A DNA stretch of 53,408 nt, from assembly GCA_020725865.1 (NCBI GenBank), contig DYEC01000014.1:1-53408 (forward strand), given 5' to 3'. Position numbers and translations under genes: made by a program. This DNA is from Anaerolinea sp. (GTDB lineage Bacteria; Chloroflexota; Anaerolineae; Anaerolineales; Anaerolineaceae). The stretch's first letter is position 1; each line of letters opens with the position of its first letter. Positions 17,538-24,933 of the stretch are shown here, piece after piece. The notes beneath the pieces were generated by a model that did not search any database, was not told where the DNA came from, and saw only the letters and a program-made list of their open reading frames with translations.

Positions 17538-19055
17538 TTAAACCTCAATACGGGTCTGAAACTTTTTACCATCCTCCTTGCAGAGCGCCCGCACCAGCCG
17601 TCGGGCAGACATCACCCCAGTAGGCAAACCTCCGCCCGGTTCAACCCATTGACCGCACATAAAGAAGTTCTGCAAGCCGGGCAACGTTTGCGGCATGGGG
17701 CTCATCATCACCCCGGCATTTTGCGGAGTGATCAGCCAGCCCTCGAAGCTGCCTTTCCAGTTGCCGGTATAGTGCTCAAAAGTTAACGGTGTTGCCACAT
17801 CCACCATCTCCACCTGTTGTGAGATGCCGGGAAACCGTTGTTCCAAAAGAGTAACAACTGTGCGAGCAATCTGTTCCTTCTTTTCCGTATATGCTACACG
17901 ATCCTTGCTCAACGCCTTCCAATAGTCATAATCGCTGGGCATCATTACCACCAGGCTGGTTTTTCCAGCTGGCGCCAGTGTATCATCATGATTGTAGAGA
18001 TGTACGGTTAGTCTATCGCGCACCGCATCTCCAATTTCAACAGGTTGGCACAGCGGAAAGCTAATGCCGGACACCGTCCTGGGCTCATTTTCAAATGTGC
18101 GCCTCACACCCAGCCCAATGTAAATCAAGGGTTGGAAAGTTTTCCATTTCTCGTAAGGTTCGCGAGTCTTGGCATCAGCGTATTTTCCATCCAGTAACTC
18201 GAAAATTGTGGCATGCCCATCCGCTGCCGAAATAACCCGCTCAGCAAAATGCTCGCTGCCATCCGTCAGGCGCACACCAACTGCACGGTTACTTTCCACT
18301 AGAATCTTTTCCACCCTGCTGCGATAATGAATAACACCACCAAGCGCAAGATAACGTTTTTCCATTGCCAGAGACATGGGCAAAGACCCCCCAATCGGAT
18401 ATCCCGCGTTGCGGTTATGCAAATATGCCAGCGTTGCCAACATAAAAAATATCGAGAACTCGGGTATCCACATTTCCAGCAGCCCCTGACAAATCAACGG
18501 GTCTTTGAAACGCGTCGCAAAAGCGTCAATGGTAGTTTGCATCCAACGTTGCAATGTGCGTCCCTGGGTTGCCATTACCCAAAAGAAGTTGGTTATTTTT
18601 TTGATACGCACAGGTAGGGGGTCGTATTCCGATGGAAAATCGAACTTCGCACACAGACGAATGCCTCGAATAAATTCTTTAATTACACCGGTATCCTGGG
18701 GCGACAAATCCAGCAAGTGTCTTTCGAGCCGGTCAATATCCGCGTATAGGATCAATATACGCCCATCCTTACCCTCAAAGCGAAGGTATTCGTCCAGATT
18801 AACAAATTGTCGTCCTTGTGCAACGCCAACTTCCTGCCAGTAGCGGTACATGCCGCTTTGCGGCGAAGAGCCCACCAGCCAGTGAACACAGCCGTCAATC
18901 GTAAACCCATGGCGTTTCCAAGCAGTACATAAGCCCCCCGGCAGGTCATGCATCTCGAAGATTTGGGTATCATAGCCGTTCATCTGTGCATAAATACCCG
19001 CCGAAAGCCCGGCAAACCCGGCTCCGATGATAATTGCAGATCTATTATTCATCAT
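17538..19055 (-). CDS. FAD-dependent oxidoreductase, phytoene desaturase-like
   Basis: The 505-residue protein begins with the dinucleotide-binding motif IIIGAGFAGLSAGIYAQMNG and EMHDLPGGLCTAWKRHGF, typical of CrtI-type amine oxidases. A C-terminal FAD contact is visible in NFFMCGQWVEPGGGLPTGVM. CrtI relatives desaturate carotenoids or isomerise retinoids, but no other carotenoid genes are here. It is last in a PadR-ferredoxin-oxidoreductase operon, so electrons from the membrane ferredoxin are a possible partner. Confidence 0.87.
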   Translation of the reverse strand: MMNNRSAIIIGAGFAGLSAGIYAQMNGYDTQIFEMHDLPGGLCTAWKRHGFTIDGCVHWLVGSSPQSGMYRYWQEVGVAQGRQFVNLDEYLRFEGKDGRILILYADIDRLERHLLDLSPQDTGVIKEFIRGIRLCAKFDFPSEYDPLPVRIKKITNFFWVMATQGRTLQRWMQTTIDAFATRFKDPLICQGLLEMWIPEFSIFFMLATLAYLHNRNAGYPIGGSLPMSLAMEKRYLALGGVIHYRSRVEKILVESNRAVGVRLTDGSEHFAERVISAADGHATIFELLDGKYADAKTREPYEKWKTFQPLIYIGLGVRRTFENEPRTVSGISFPLCQPVEIGDAVRDRLTVHLYNHDDTLAPAGKTSLVVMMPSDYDYWKALSKDRVAYTEKKEQIARTVVTLLEQRFPGISQQVEMVDVATPLTFEHYTGNWKGSFEGWLITPQNAGVMMSPMPQTLPGLQNFFMCGQWVEPGGGLPTGVMSARRLVRALCKEDGKKFQTRIEV

Positions 19056-19075
19056 GTTTTCCTTTCAGGTAAACT

Positions 19076-19822
19076 TTATCTGTCAGCACTGAACGAATAG
19101 AGAATGGCATTTCGGGGACAATTGTCCACACAGACGCCGCACAGAATACACTCGGCATGTTCCATTTTCTGCGTCTGCACCATGGCGTTGACATCCAAAC
19201 TCATCGGGCAGTTACTGGTGCATTTCTTGCAATCACTGCACGCTGCGACATCCGCCACCAAGCGTAAAGAAGCCCAGCCAAAGCGGTTGCGAATCCAGCG
19301 TCCAATCATCATGAACGGTGCCATCCAGCAGATCGAATGACACCCCGCTCGACGCCCAACCAACACTGCCAGACCAGTAAACAAGCCAATTACTATGTAG
19401 TATATAATATATTTCACTGGCTCATCCACTGAGATACCAGTCTCGGTCAAATGAAGCAGATGGATGCTAGAGTAACCACCAGCGCGTACTGCCAGCCAGA
19501 CGATGATTGAAATCCATGGAATCCAGACCGCCCACTTAATCCAGTCTAGCTGGCGCCTGTTCACCGCTCGGTTGTTGACCGGCTCAACAATTTCTTGCAT
19601 TCCACCGCCGGGACCAACCCAACCGCACCACGCTCGTCCCAGAAACAATGCCGAGACAAACATCAATCCAAACATTACCAGAGTGCCATTCACAATGCCT
19701 TGCTGGGCAGCGTTAATAACAATATAAGGTGACAAAAAATTCATAGTCACCGGAAAAGATAAGAAAGAAACAATAACCAGCACCTTACGAATGCGCTGAC
19801 GGGTGGGGAGTTGTCTCATCAT
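19076..19822 (-). CDS. NapH-like membrane 4Fe-4S ferredoxin
   Basis: This 248-residue protein has about four or five membrane helices and two C-terminal [4Fe-4S] motifs, CSDCKKCTSNCP and CILCGVCVDNCP. It resembles NapH/NosR/CcoG-type electron carriers at the membrane. Their usual WCGWxCPxG motif reads WCGWVGPGGG, so the second Cys is Gly. Another cysteine pair, GCHSICWMAP, lies in the middle. It lies 20 nt upstream of the CrtI-like oxidoreductase in the same operon. Confidence 0.85.
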   Translation of the reverse strand: MMRQLPTRQRIRKVLVIVSFLSFPVTMNFLSPYIVINAAQQGIVNGTLVMFGLMFVSALFLGRAWCGWVGPGGGMQEIVEPVNNRAVNRRQLDWIKWAVWIPWISIIVWLAVRAGGYSSIHLLHLTETGISVDEPVKYIIYYIVIGLFTGLAVLVGRRAGCHSICWMAPFMMIGRWIRNRFGWASLRLVADVAACSDCKKCTSNCPMSLDVNAMVQTQKMEHAECILCGVCVDNCPRNAILYSFSADR

Positions 19823-19836
19823 GATAAATATCCTTT

Positions 19837-20394
19837 CTATTTCTCAGGTACCTGTCCATTTTTGATCCGCTCTATCACGCTCTGCGCCCAAGCAAGGTTT
19901 GCGCGCATGTTGGCAATGCCGTTTTCAAGCGTCAATAACCAGAAAAAATGCTCGCGCGGTGAGGGAACGTCACGCTGATACTCTGCAATTTGGGCTGGGA
20001 TAGCCTCATATTGAGCAAGGATGTGCTGCATAATGGCAACAAAACTCTCAAACTTTGCCAGCACTTCCTCGTTGGAGAGTTGTCCGCTAAAGAAAACTTG
20101 TATTAAGGGTGCACTGCGCGGCGGTTCCATTGGCGGCGGGGCAAGCAGCCAGCGACGCAACTCTGCTTTACCGGACTCGGTGATGTGGTAAACCTTGCGG
20201 TCCGGATGGTCTTCCTGCGGCACCTTTTCCACCTCTGTCCACCCGTTTTCCTTTAATCGCGCCAGTGTTCGATAAATTTGGCTTTGATCTGCCGCCCAGA
20301 AGTGTTGCACGGAATGGTCAAAGATTTTCTTTAGGTCATACCCCGTGTATGGATGATAATTCAAAAAACCGAGGATCGCGTGTTCAAGGGACAT
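19837..20394 (-). CDS. PadR-family transcriptional regulator
   Basis: The 185-residue protein has an N-terminal winged helix typical of PadR (LGFLNYHPYTGYDLKKIF, then SQIYRTLARLKENGW and the wing with KVYHITESGKAELRRWL). A C-terminal helical Vir-like dimerisation domain follows. Its gene heads the operon with the ferredoxin and oxidoreductase, and probably represses it. AT-rich inverted repeats between its promoter and start codon are candidate operators. Confidence 0.93.
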   Translation of the reverse strand: MSLEHAILGFLNYHPYTGYDLKKIFDHSVQHFWAADQSQIYRTLARLKENGWTEVEKVPQEDHPDRKVYHITESGKAELRRWLLAPPPMEPPRSAPLIQVFFSGQLSNEEVLAKFESFVAIMQHILAQYEAIPAQIAEYQRDVPSPREHFFWLLTLENGIANMRANLAWAQSVIERIKNGQVPEK

Positions 20395-20405
20395 ATCCGA
20401 ATAAT

Positions 20406-20469
20406 CCTATATATTATTTATCTTATATATGCTTAATCTTATATTATCAAATAAAAAAGCCTTTGTCAA
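20406..20469 (-). promoter_or_regulatory. Promoter and candidate PadR operator
   Basis: On the minus strand TTGACA (20464-20469), 17-nt spacer, TAATAT (20441-20446). Downstream is an AT-rich imperfect inverted repeat with TATATA arms (about 20408-20430), well placed for autorepression. Confidence 0.65.
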
Positions 20470-20497
20470 TGTTTGGAGACAAGAATAAGAAAACGAA

Positions 20498-20506
20498 TGG
20501 TATAAT
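20498..20506 (+). promoter_or_regulatory. Extended -10 promoter of thrC-thrB
   Basis: TGG-TATAAT with the -10 at 20501-20506. No -35 is convincing at normal distance. It faces away from the PadR promoter. Confidence 0.5.
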
Positions 20507-20558
20507 CAAGCCAAAGGGAAGACTTCTCCCCGTATTTCCTTAATCAACCAGGTGGTAT

Positions 20559-21617
20559 GTGGCATACAACGGCGTTCTCTCCCGCTATGGTTCGTTATTA
20601 AACATTCCCTCTCACACGAAACCAATCACTTTACTCGAAGGTAACACTCCGCTGATTCCCATGCCGCGTCTAGCGGAAGAACTAGGCGGCGGGTTTGAGC
20701 TTTTCGTCAAGTTTGAAGGCATGAATCCGACCGGTTCTTTTAAAGATCGTGGGATGACCGTCGCTATCAGCGAGGCGGTTGGGCGCGGCGCCAAAGCAGT
20801 CATCTGCGCTTCGACTGGCAACACAGCCGCTTCCGCCGCTGCCTACGCCGCGCGCGCCGGTCTGCGGGCAATTGTCATCATTCCACAAGGCAAAGTGGCA
20901 GCTGGAAAGCTTGCCGGTGCGGTTGCCTACGGTGCTCAAGTGATTCAAATCGAAGGCTCGTTCGATGATGCCTTAAGTATGGTGGTGCAGATCAGCCAGC
21001 GCCACCCCATCGCCTTAGTCAATTCGCTCAACCCTTACCGTCTGGAGGGACAAAAAACTGCCGCCTTTGAAATCTGTGATGAGCTCGGCACCGCGCCGGA
21101 CTGGCTTTGTCTGCCAGTTGGGAATGCCGGCAACATCACTTCTTATTGGATGGGATTCCGCCAATACGACTCACTTAAACAAAGCGGATTGCCACATATT
21201 TTGGGCGTTCAGGCTGCCGGTGCTGCGCCGCTAGTACTAGGCCATCCGGTAAGCAATCCAGAAACCGTTGCTACCGCCATCCGCATTGGCAAACCGGCGC
21301 GTGGCGAAGAGGCATTGCAGGCTGCTGAACAGTCGCAAGGACGAATTATTGCTGTCACAGATGATGAGATTTTGAATGCTCAGCGCTGGCTGGCTGCCAA
21401 TGGTGTCTGGGTAGAGCCTGCCTCTGCAGCCGGAATCGCCGGACTAGCACATGAACTGCGGGCGAGAAAAATTGACTTAAAAAGAAAACGTGTTGTCGCC
21501 ATCTGCACCGGTCATGGTTTAAAAGACCCCGAAATCATTGTCCGCCGCATGCCGATACCTAAAGTACTCCCAGTCAACCTTACCGCGCTAGAAGCGCTCA
21601 TTTTAGGAGAAGCCTGA
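20559..21617 (+). CDS. thrC: Threonine synthase
   Basis: The 352-residue PLP enzyme converts O-phosphohomoserine to threonine. Lys62 in EGMNPTGSFKDRGM forms the Schiff base. Further family stretches are LLEGNTPLIPMPRL, CASTGNTAASAAAYAARAG, and the PLP phosphate-binding LPVGNAGNIT. The start is GTG 20559, preceded by AGGTGGT; no ATG gives a comparable N-terminus. It overlaps thrB by one base. Confidence 0.96.
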   Translation: MAYNGVLSRYGSLLNIPSHTKPITLLEGNTPLIPMPRLAEELGGGFELFVKFEGMNPTGSFKDRGMTVAISEAVGRGAKAVICASTGNTAASAAAYAARAGLRAIVIIPQGKVAAGKLAGAVAYGAQVIQIEGSFDDALSMVVQISQRHPIALVNSLNPYRLEGQKTAAFEICDELGTAPDWLCLPVGNAGNITSYWMGFRQYDSLKQSGLPHILGVQAAGAAPLVLGHPVSNPETVATAIRIGKPARGEEALQAAEQSQGRIIAVTDDEILNAQRWLAANGVWVEPASAAGIAGLAHELRARKIDLKRKRVVAICTGHGLKDPEIIVRRMPIPKVLPVNLTALEALILGEA

Positions 21618-22531
21618 TGCCAAAGCAAGTTACCGTGCGCATCCCCGCCACAACAGCAAACTTGGGACCGGGGTTTGATTGTTTGGCGATGGCGTTGGAC
21701 CTGTGGAACGAGACCACACTTTCGCTCGAAGGAGAAGGCATTCGGATAGAGATCATCGGCGAGGGACAGGATATACTGATCAAAGACGAGCGCAATTTGC
21801 TGGTGCGCACGGTATTGCAATTTTTCCGCAATCAAGGTGTGTCTAAACCATCAGGACTGCACGTGGTTTGTAACAACAGCATTCCGCTCAGTTCAGGATT
21901 GGGCTCCAGCGCCTCGGCGGTACTTGCCGGGCTTCTGGGTGCAAGAGCATTGCTGGAAAAAGATATTGACAACAGCGAGATTTTACGCCTGGCAGTGGAA
22001 ATCGAGGGGCATGCAGACAACGCCGCGGCAGCATTGTTTGGCGGATTAATCGTGGTTATTCAAGATCAACAATCCTTTTATACCTACTGCGTTCCAGTTC
22101 CCCCGCTCGAAGTAGTATATGTGTTGCCGGACGTGCGTCTGCCCACGCGGGTGGCACGAGCCGCTCTTCCCAAACAAGTTCCTTTATCTGATGTGGTTTT
22201 CAATCTGGGTCGCACTGCTCTGGTAGTTGAAGCATTGCGTAACGGCGACCTATCTCTATTACAAAAAGCAATGCAAGATAGTTTGCACCAACCCTACCGT
22301 CTGAAATTAATCCCTGGTGCCACAGAGGCTTTTCAAGCAGCACAACAAGCTGGTGCAAGCGGGGTTGCCCTCTCTGGTGCAGGTCCGGGATTGGTTGCTT
22401 TCTGCAGTGACAACACCGACGAGGTTGCTGATGCCATATCGGGCGCATTTAAGCAGGCCGGAATTACTACACGCACGTTCATCCTGAAAACCACCGCAAA
22501 AGGTGCTGAGGTTTCTACCACAATTGACTAA
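21617..22531 (+). CDS. thrB: Homoserine kinase
   Basis: This 304-residue GHMP-family kinase phosphorylates homoserine, giving the substrate of ThrC. The family motifs are PATTANLGPGFDCLAMAL at the N-terminus, the ATP loop PLSSGLGSSASAVLAG (about residues 90-105), and the C-terminal GASGVALSGAGPG. Start and stop share bases with thrC (TGATG), so translation is coupled. Together they form the last two steps of threonine synthesis. Confidence 0.96.
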   Translation: MPKQVTVRIPATTANLGPGFDCLAMALDLWNETTLSLEGEGIRIEIIGEGQDILIKDERNLLVRTVLQFFRNQGVSKPSGLHVVCNNSIPLSSGLGSSASAVLAGLLGARALLEKDIDNSEILRLAVEIEGHADNAAAALFGGLIVVIQDQQSFYTYCVPVPPLEVVYVLPDVRLPTRVARAALPKQVPLSDVVFNLGRTALVVEALRNGDLSLLQKAMQDSLHQPYRLKLIPGATEAFQAAQQAGASGVALSGAGPGLVAFCSDNTDEVADAISGAFKQAGITTRTFILKTTAKGAEVSTTID

Positions 22532-22600
22532 AACCAACACAAAAACAGGAACGCTTCTTGCAACCCAGGAAAATGGCGTGAAATTGAAAGCAAAGTCCGC

Positions 22601-22629
22601 TTGACGCCTTTGAACGCTTGTGCTACTAT
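22601..22629 (+). promoter_or_regulatory. Promoter of the LysM lipoprotein gene
   Basis: TTGACG (22601-22606), 17-nt spacer, TACTAT (22624-22629). It places transcription start near 22637, before the ATG at 22688, so a longer reading to 22601 is not credible. Confidence 0.7.
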
Positions 22630-22687
22630 GATAAAAGACTCGCCTTTGAGCAGAAAAGGCGGCGAGCAATTGGAAGGAGTTACGCAA

Positions 22688-23317
22688 ATGAACAGACGGT
22701 TTTATATCCTGATCCCGGTCGTTGCTGCGATCCTGATACTAATACTTGCCGCCTGCACGCGGACGGCATCCGTCGCCCCAGGCTCTGCCCAACAAACTGA
22801 AGTACCTTTTGCTGTTGGCACGGTACCAGCCAATGCACTGGAAGAGGCGAAGAGAGCCACTGAAACCGCATTGGCGCTCACCGGCGTCCCTACTGTAGCC
22901 ATTACTCCGATACCCAAAACGCAGCCAACTGCCGCGCCAGAGGAGGAAAAAGCTGTCATTCCTACTCCAGTGATCACTCGACCAGCAACTTATACGCTCC
23001 AGCGCGGGGAATGGCCCATTTGCATTGCCCGCCGTTACAACCTTGACCTGAACAGCTTTTTTGCCGCCAATGGCTTGAATATGAACTCAAAACCCGCTGT
23101 TGGCACTGTGCTGGTCATCCCGCAAACCGGCACGTGGTCAAGCAACTGGGGCCCGCGTGCATTGCGCCCTCATCCGGATAAGTACACTGTCCAGGCAGGT
23201 GACACAATTTATACCATTGCCTGTCGCTACGGCGATGTGCATCCCGACTCGATCATCGCCGTTAATGGGCTGAGCGATGGCAATGTTAAGGTCGGTCAGG
23301 TGTTGCAAATCCCTTGA
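22688..23317 (+). CDS. LysM-domain lipoprotein
   Basis: The 209-residue protein begins with a lipoprotein signal ending in lipobox LILAAC. A Thr/Pro-rich linker follows, then two LysM domains: the first with YTLQRGEWPICIARRYNL (about residues 100-145) and the second with YTVQAGDTIYTIACRYGD (about 165-209). LysM binds peptidoglycan or related glycans, so it likely sits at the cell envelope. ATG 22688 has AAGGAG upstream. A terminator follows at 23356. Confidence 0.93.
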   Translation: MNRRFYILIPVVAAILILILAACTRTASVAPGSAQQTEVPFAVGTVPANALEEAKRATETALALTGVPTVAITPIPKTQPTAAPEEEKAVIPTPVITRPATYTLQRGEWPICIARRYNLDLNSFFAANGLNMNSKPAVGTVLVIPQTGTWSSNWGPRALRPHPDKYTVQAGDTIYTIACRYGDVHPDSIIAVNGLSDGNVKVGQVLQIP

Positions 23318-23355
23318 TCACCCTCTGCGGAACAACCTTTTTCGGCTAAAATGCA

Positions 23356-23387
23356 CTGGTCTGGAGATTTTTCCAGGCCAGATTTTT
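23356..23387 (+). terminator. Terminator after the LysM gene
   Basis: A 10-bp stem (23356-23365 with 23372-23381, one G-T pair) and a 6-nt loop are followed by ATTTTT. The NUDIX gene starts only 19 nt later, so it may depend on read-through. Confidence 0.75.
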
Positions 23388-23405
23388 CACTTAAGGAAAG
23401 CTCGT

Positions 23406-23936
23406 ATGGATTTCGAACCACTGCAACGACGGACTGTATTTCATGGCCGTGCCTTTGATGTGGAGCAGGTGGAGCTAAAATTGCCTAACAATACCACTGC
23501 GCTATATGATCTGGTGAGCCATAAAAATGCCATCACCATTGTCCCACTGGATGCTGGTGGAAATATCCTCTTTGTCCGCCAGTACCGCCTTGGCGCAAGC
23601 GGCTATTTACTGGAATTACCCGCCGGAGTTTTGGAAGAGGGAGAAGACCCGCTGGAAGGTGCGCGCCGTGAAATCCGCGAAGAGACTGGTTTCGCCGCCG
23701 GAGAATGGATTAGACTGGGCGAGTTTTACATGGCGCCGGGCTATTCGAGCGAGTTAATGCATGTGTTTCTAGCTCGCCAGCTCTGTCAAAATCCCCTGTC
23801 ACCCGACAAAGATGAATTCATTGGCGTTGAGACAATTCCAATTGCACAGGCTTATGAAATGGCGCGAACCGGGCAAATACGCGACGGCAAAAGTCTTTCC
23901 TCGCTTTTTCTCGCCCAAACTTACTTACTGCCTTGA
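23406..23936 (+). CDS. NUDIX hydrolase, ADP-ribose pyrophosphatase type
   Basis: The 176-residue protein has a complete Nudix box starting at G74: G-x5-E80-x7-R88-E89-I-R-E-E-T-G-F, the Mg-binding catalytic helix. The preceding FVRQYRLGASGYLLELPAG resembles ADP-ribose pyrophosphatases, which split ADP-ribose or nucleotide sugars. ATG 23406 has AAGGAA upstream; the frame extends to 23277 but that part overlaps the LysM gene and terminator. Its end overlaps the convergent sugar transferase by 12 bases. Confidence 0.93.
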   Translation: MDFEPLQRRTVFHGRAFDVEQVELKLPNNTTALYDLVSHKNAITIVPLDAGGNILFVRQYRLGASGYLLELPAGVLEEGEDPLEGARREIREETGFAAGEWIRLGEFYMAPGYSSELMHVFLARQLCQNPLSPDKDEFIGVETIPIAQAYEMARTGQIRDGKSLSSLFLAQTYLLP

Positions 23937-24584
23937 TAAGCCCGTATCTGAGGATTGTCCTGCAGACCCCATAAACTCTGCGGCAGTCACTTGACCGGGT
24001 TGGTTAATCCCCTCGCGTTTGATGATCTTCCAGAATGTCAATGCCAGGATCTTGATGTCCAGCCAGAGCGACCAGTGATCCACATACCAGACATCCAAAC
24101 GGAATTTATCCTCCCAGCTAATTGCGTTGCGCCCGTTGACCTGCGCCCAGCCAGTAATACCGGGCAGTACATCATGGCGGCGCATTTGCTCTGGGGTGTA
24201 ACGATCCAAATACTGTACTAGTAGCGGACGCGGACCCACTAAACTCATCTCGCCGCGTAGTACATTAAAGCACTCTGGCAATTCATCTATACTAGTTGCT
24301 CGCAGCCAGCGCCCCAGCCTAGTCAAACGCTGTGCATCGGGTAGAGGCTTGCCATCAGCACCAGTTTCCTGGCGCATCGTGCGAAATTTGTATAGAGTAA
24401 ACAGCCGCCCTTTATATCCGGGGCGCTGTTGAGTAAAAAAAATTGGGCGTCCTTCCACCAGCCAGATCATCAGCGTCACAACCAATAATAGTGGGGAAAT
24501 CAAAATCAACCCTGGAATTGTCAGCATTAGATCAAAAAAACGCTTTATCGGTGGAATACCCCGCGGAAACACTTGTATTGCCAT
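23925..24584 (-). CDS. Bacterial sugar transferase (undecaprenyl-phosphate type)
   Basis: This 219-residue enzyme should move a phospho-sugar from a nucleotide sugar to undecaprenyl phosphate, starting polysaccharide or glycan assembly. It has one N-terminal membrane helix, then RPIFFTQQRPGYKGR, LYKFRTMR, the family core SIDELPECFNVLRGEMSLVG with PRPL, and LPGITGWAQVNGRN. It lacks the four-helix N-terminal region of WbaP/WcaJ, so it is the compact PglC-like form. No cluster of glycan genes surrounds it. Confidence 0.93.
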   Translation of the reverse strand: MAIQVFPRGIPPIKRFFDLMLTIPGLILISPLLLVVTLMIWLVEGRPIFFTQQRPGYKGRLFTLYKFRTMRQETGADGKPLPDAQRLTRLGRWLRATSIDELPECFNVLRGEMSLVGPRPLLVQYLDRYTPEQMRRHDVLPGITGWAQVNGRNAISWEDKFRLDVWYVDHWSLWLDIKILALTFWKIIKREGINQPGQVTAAEFMGSAGQSSDTGLSRQ

Positions 24585-24592
24585 AGGCGCAT

Positions 24593-24621
24593 TTTACCAA
24601 AAAAGTAAGTGCTGATATAAT
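24593..24621 (+). promoter_or_regulatory. Promoter of the selW-trpS unit
   Basis: TTTACC (24593-24598), 17-nt spacer, then TATAAT (24616-24621) with an upstream TGA making an extended -10. It lies between the divergent sugar transferase and the selenoprotein gene. Confidence 0.6.
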
Positions 24622-24630
24622 CCAGAAAAC

Positions 24631-24669
24631 GCAAATGCTGACCGGCATTTGCCGGCAATTGCTGGAGGG
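24631..24669 (+). promoter_or_regulatory. Two leader hairpins at the selenoprotein ribosome site
   Basis: The first hairpin pairs GCAAATGC with GCATTTGC (24631-24638, 24645-24652). The second pairs CCGGC with GCTGG (24652-24656, 24661-24665) and overlaps the start of the GGAGGG ribosome site (24664-24669). Translation control by this structure is inference. Confidence 0.4.
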
Positions 24670-24677
24670 TATGCCCT

Positions 24678-24932
24678 ATGTTATTGAATATCTCGCTGGT
24701 ATACTGCGCAGTCTGACACTACACCGATCGAGCTGTCGGTCTGGCAGCAGAATTGCTCAAACAATTTGAACCAGAAATTGAATCCATCACCCTGATTCCT
24801 TCCGATGGCGGCAGGTTTGAGCTGACAGTAAATGATACACTGCTCTACTCAAAATTAGCCACCGGCCGCCACATGGAAGCAGGGGAAGGAGCACGTTTGA
24901 TCAAAGCTTACTTACAGGGAAGGAACAAGTGA
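24678..24932 (+). CDS. SelW/Rdx-type selenoprotein (Sec at TGA codon 13)
   Basis: Reading through an in-frame TGA at 24714-24716 gives an 84-residue protein that matches the Rdx/SelW family along its whole length. The redox motif is C10-A-V-Sec13 after a beta strand (LNISLVY), the family's CxxU. Then come the helix GLAAELLKQFEPEIESITLI, the PSDGGRFELTV strand, and LLYSKLATGRHMEAGEGARL near the end. No other in-frame stop occurs. Sixteen bases after the TGA lies a hairpin with a GGTCT loop, like a bacterial SECIS element. GGAGGG lies 8 nt before ATG 24678. The stop is one base from the trpS start. Family members are small thioredoxin-like redox proteins; the exact substrate is unknown. Standard gene finding would miss this gene. 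Confidence 0.9.
24714..24748 (+). promoter_or_regulatory. Sec codon and bacterial SECIS-like hairpin
   Basis: The TGA (24714-24716) is followed after 15 nt by GCTGT-CGGTCTG-GCAGC (24732-24748): four Watson-Crick pairs, one G-T pair and a seven-base loop. The GGTCT in the loop and the TGACAC after the codon are the same as I remember for E. coli fdhF, whose apical GGUCU loop is bound by SelB. Confidence 0.8.
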
Positions 24933-24933
24933 G

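Noticed and set aside
24671-24772. ATG 24671 as start of a short frame over the selenoprotein region
   Set aside because: It gives a short unrecognisable peptide in another frame, while ATG 24678 has better ribosome-site spacing and gives clear Rdx/SelW homology.
24678-24932. Selenoprotein gene as a pseudogene with a nonsense mutation
   Set aside because: The TGA falls exactly at the CxxU position, the rest of the frame is intact, and a SECIS-like hairpin follows. Chance placement is unlikely.
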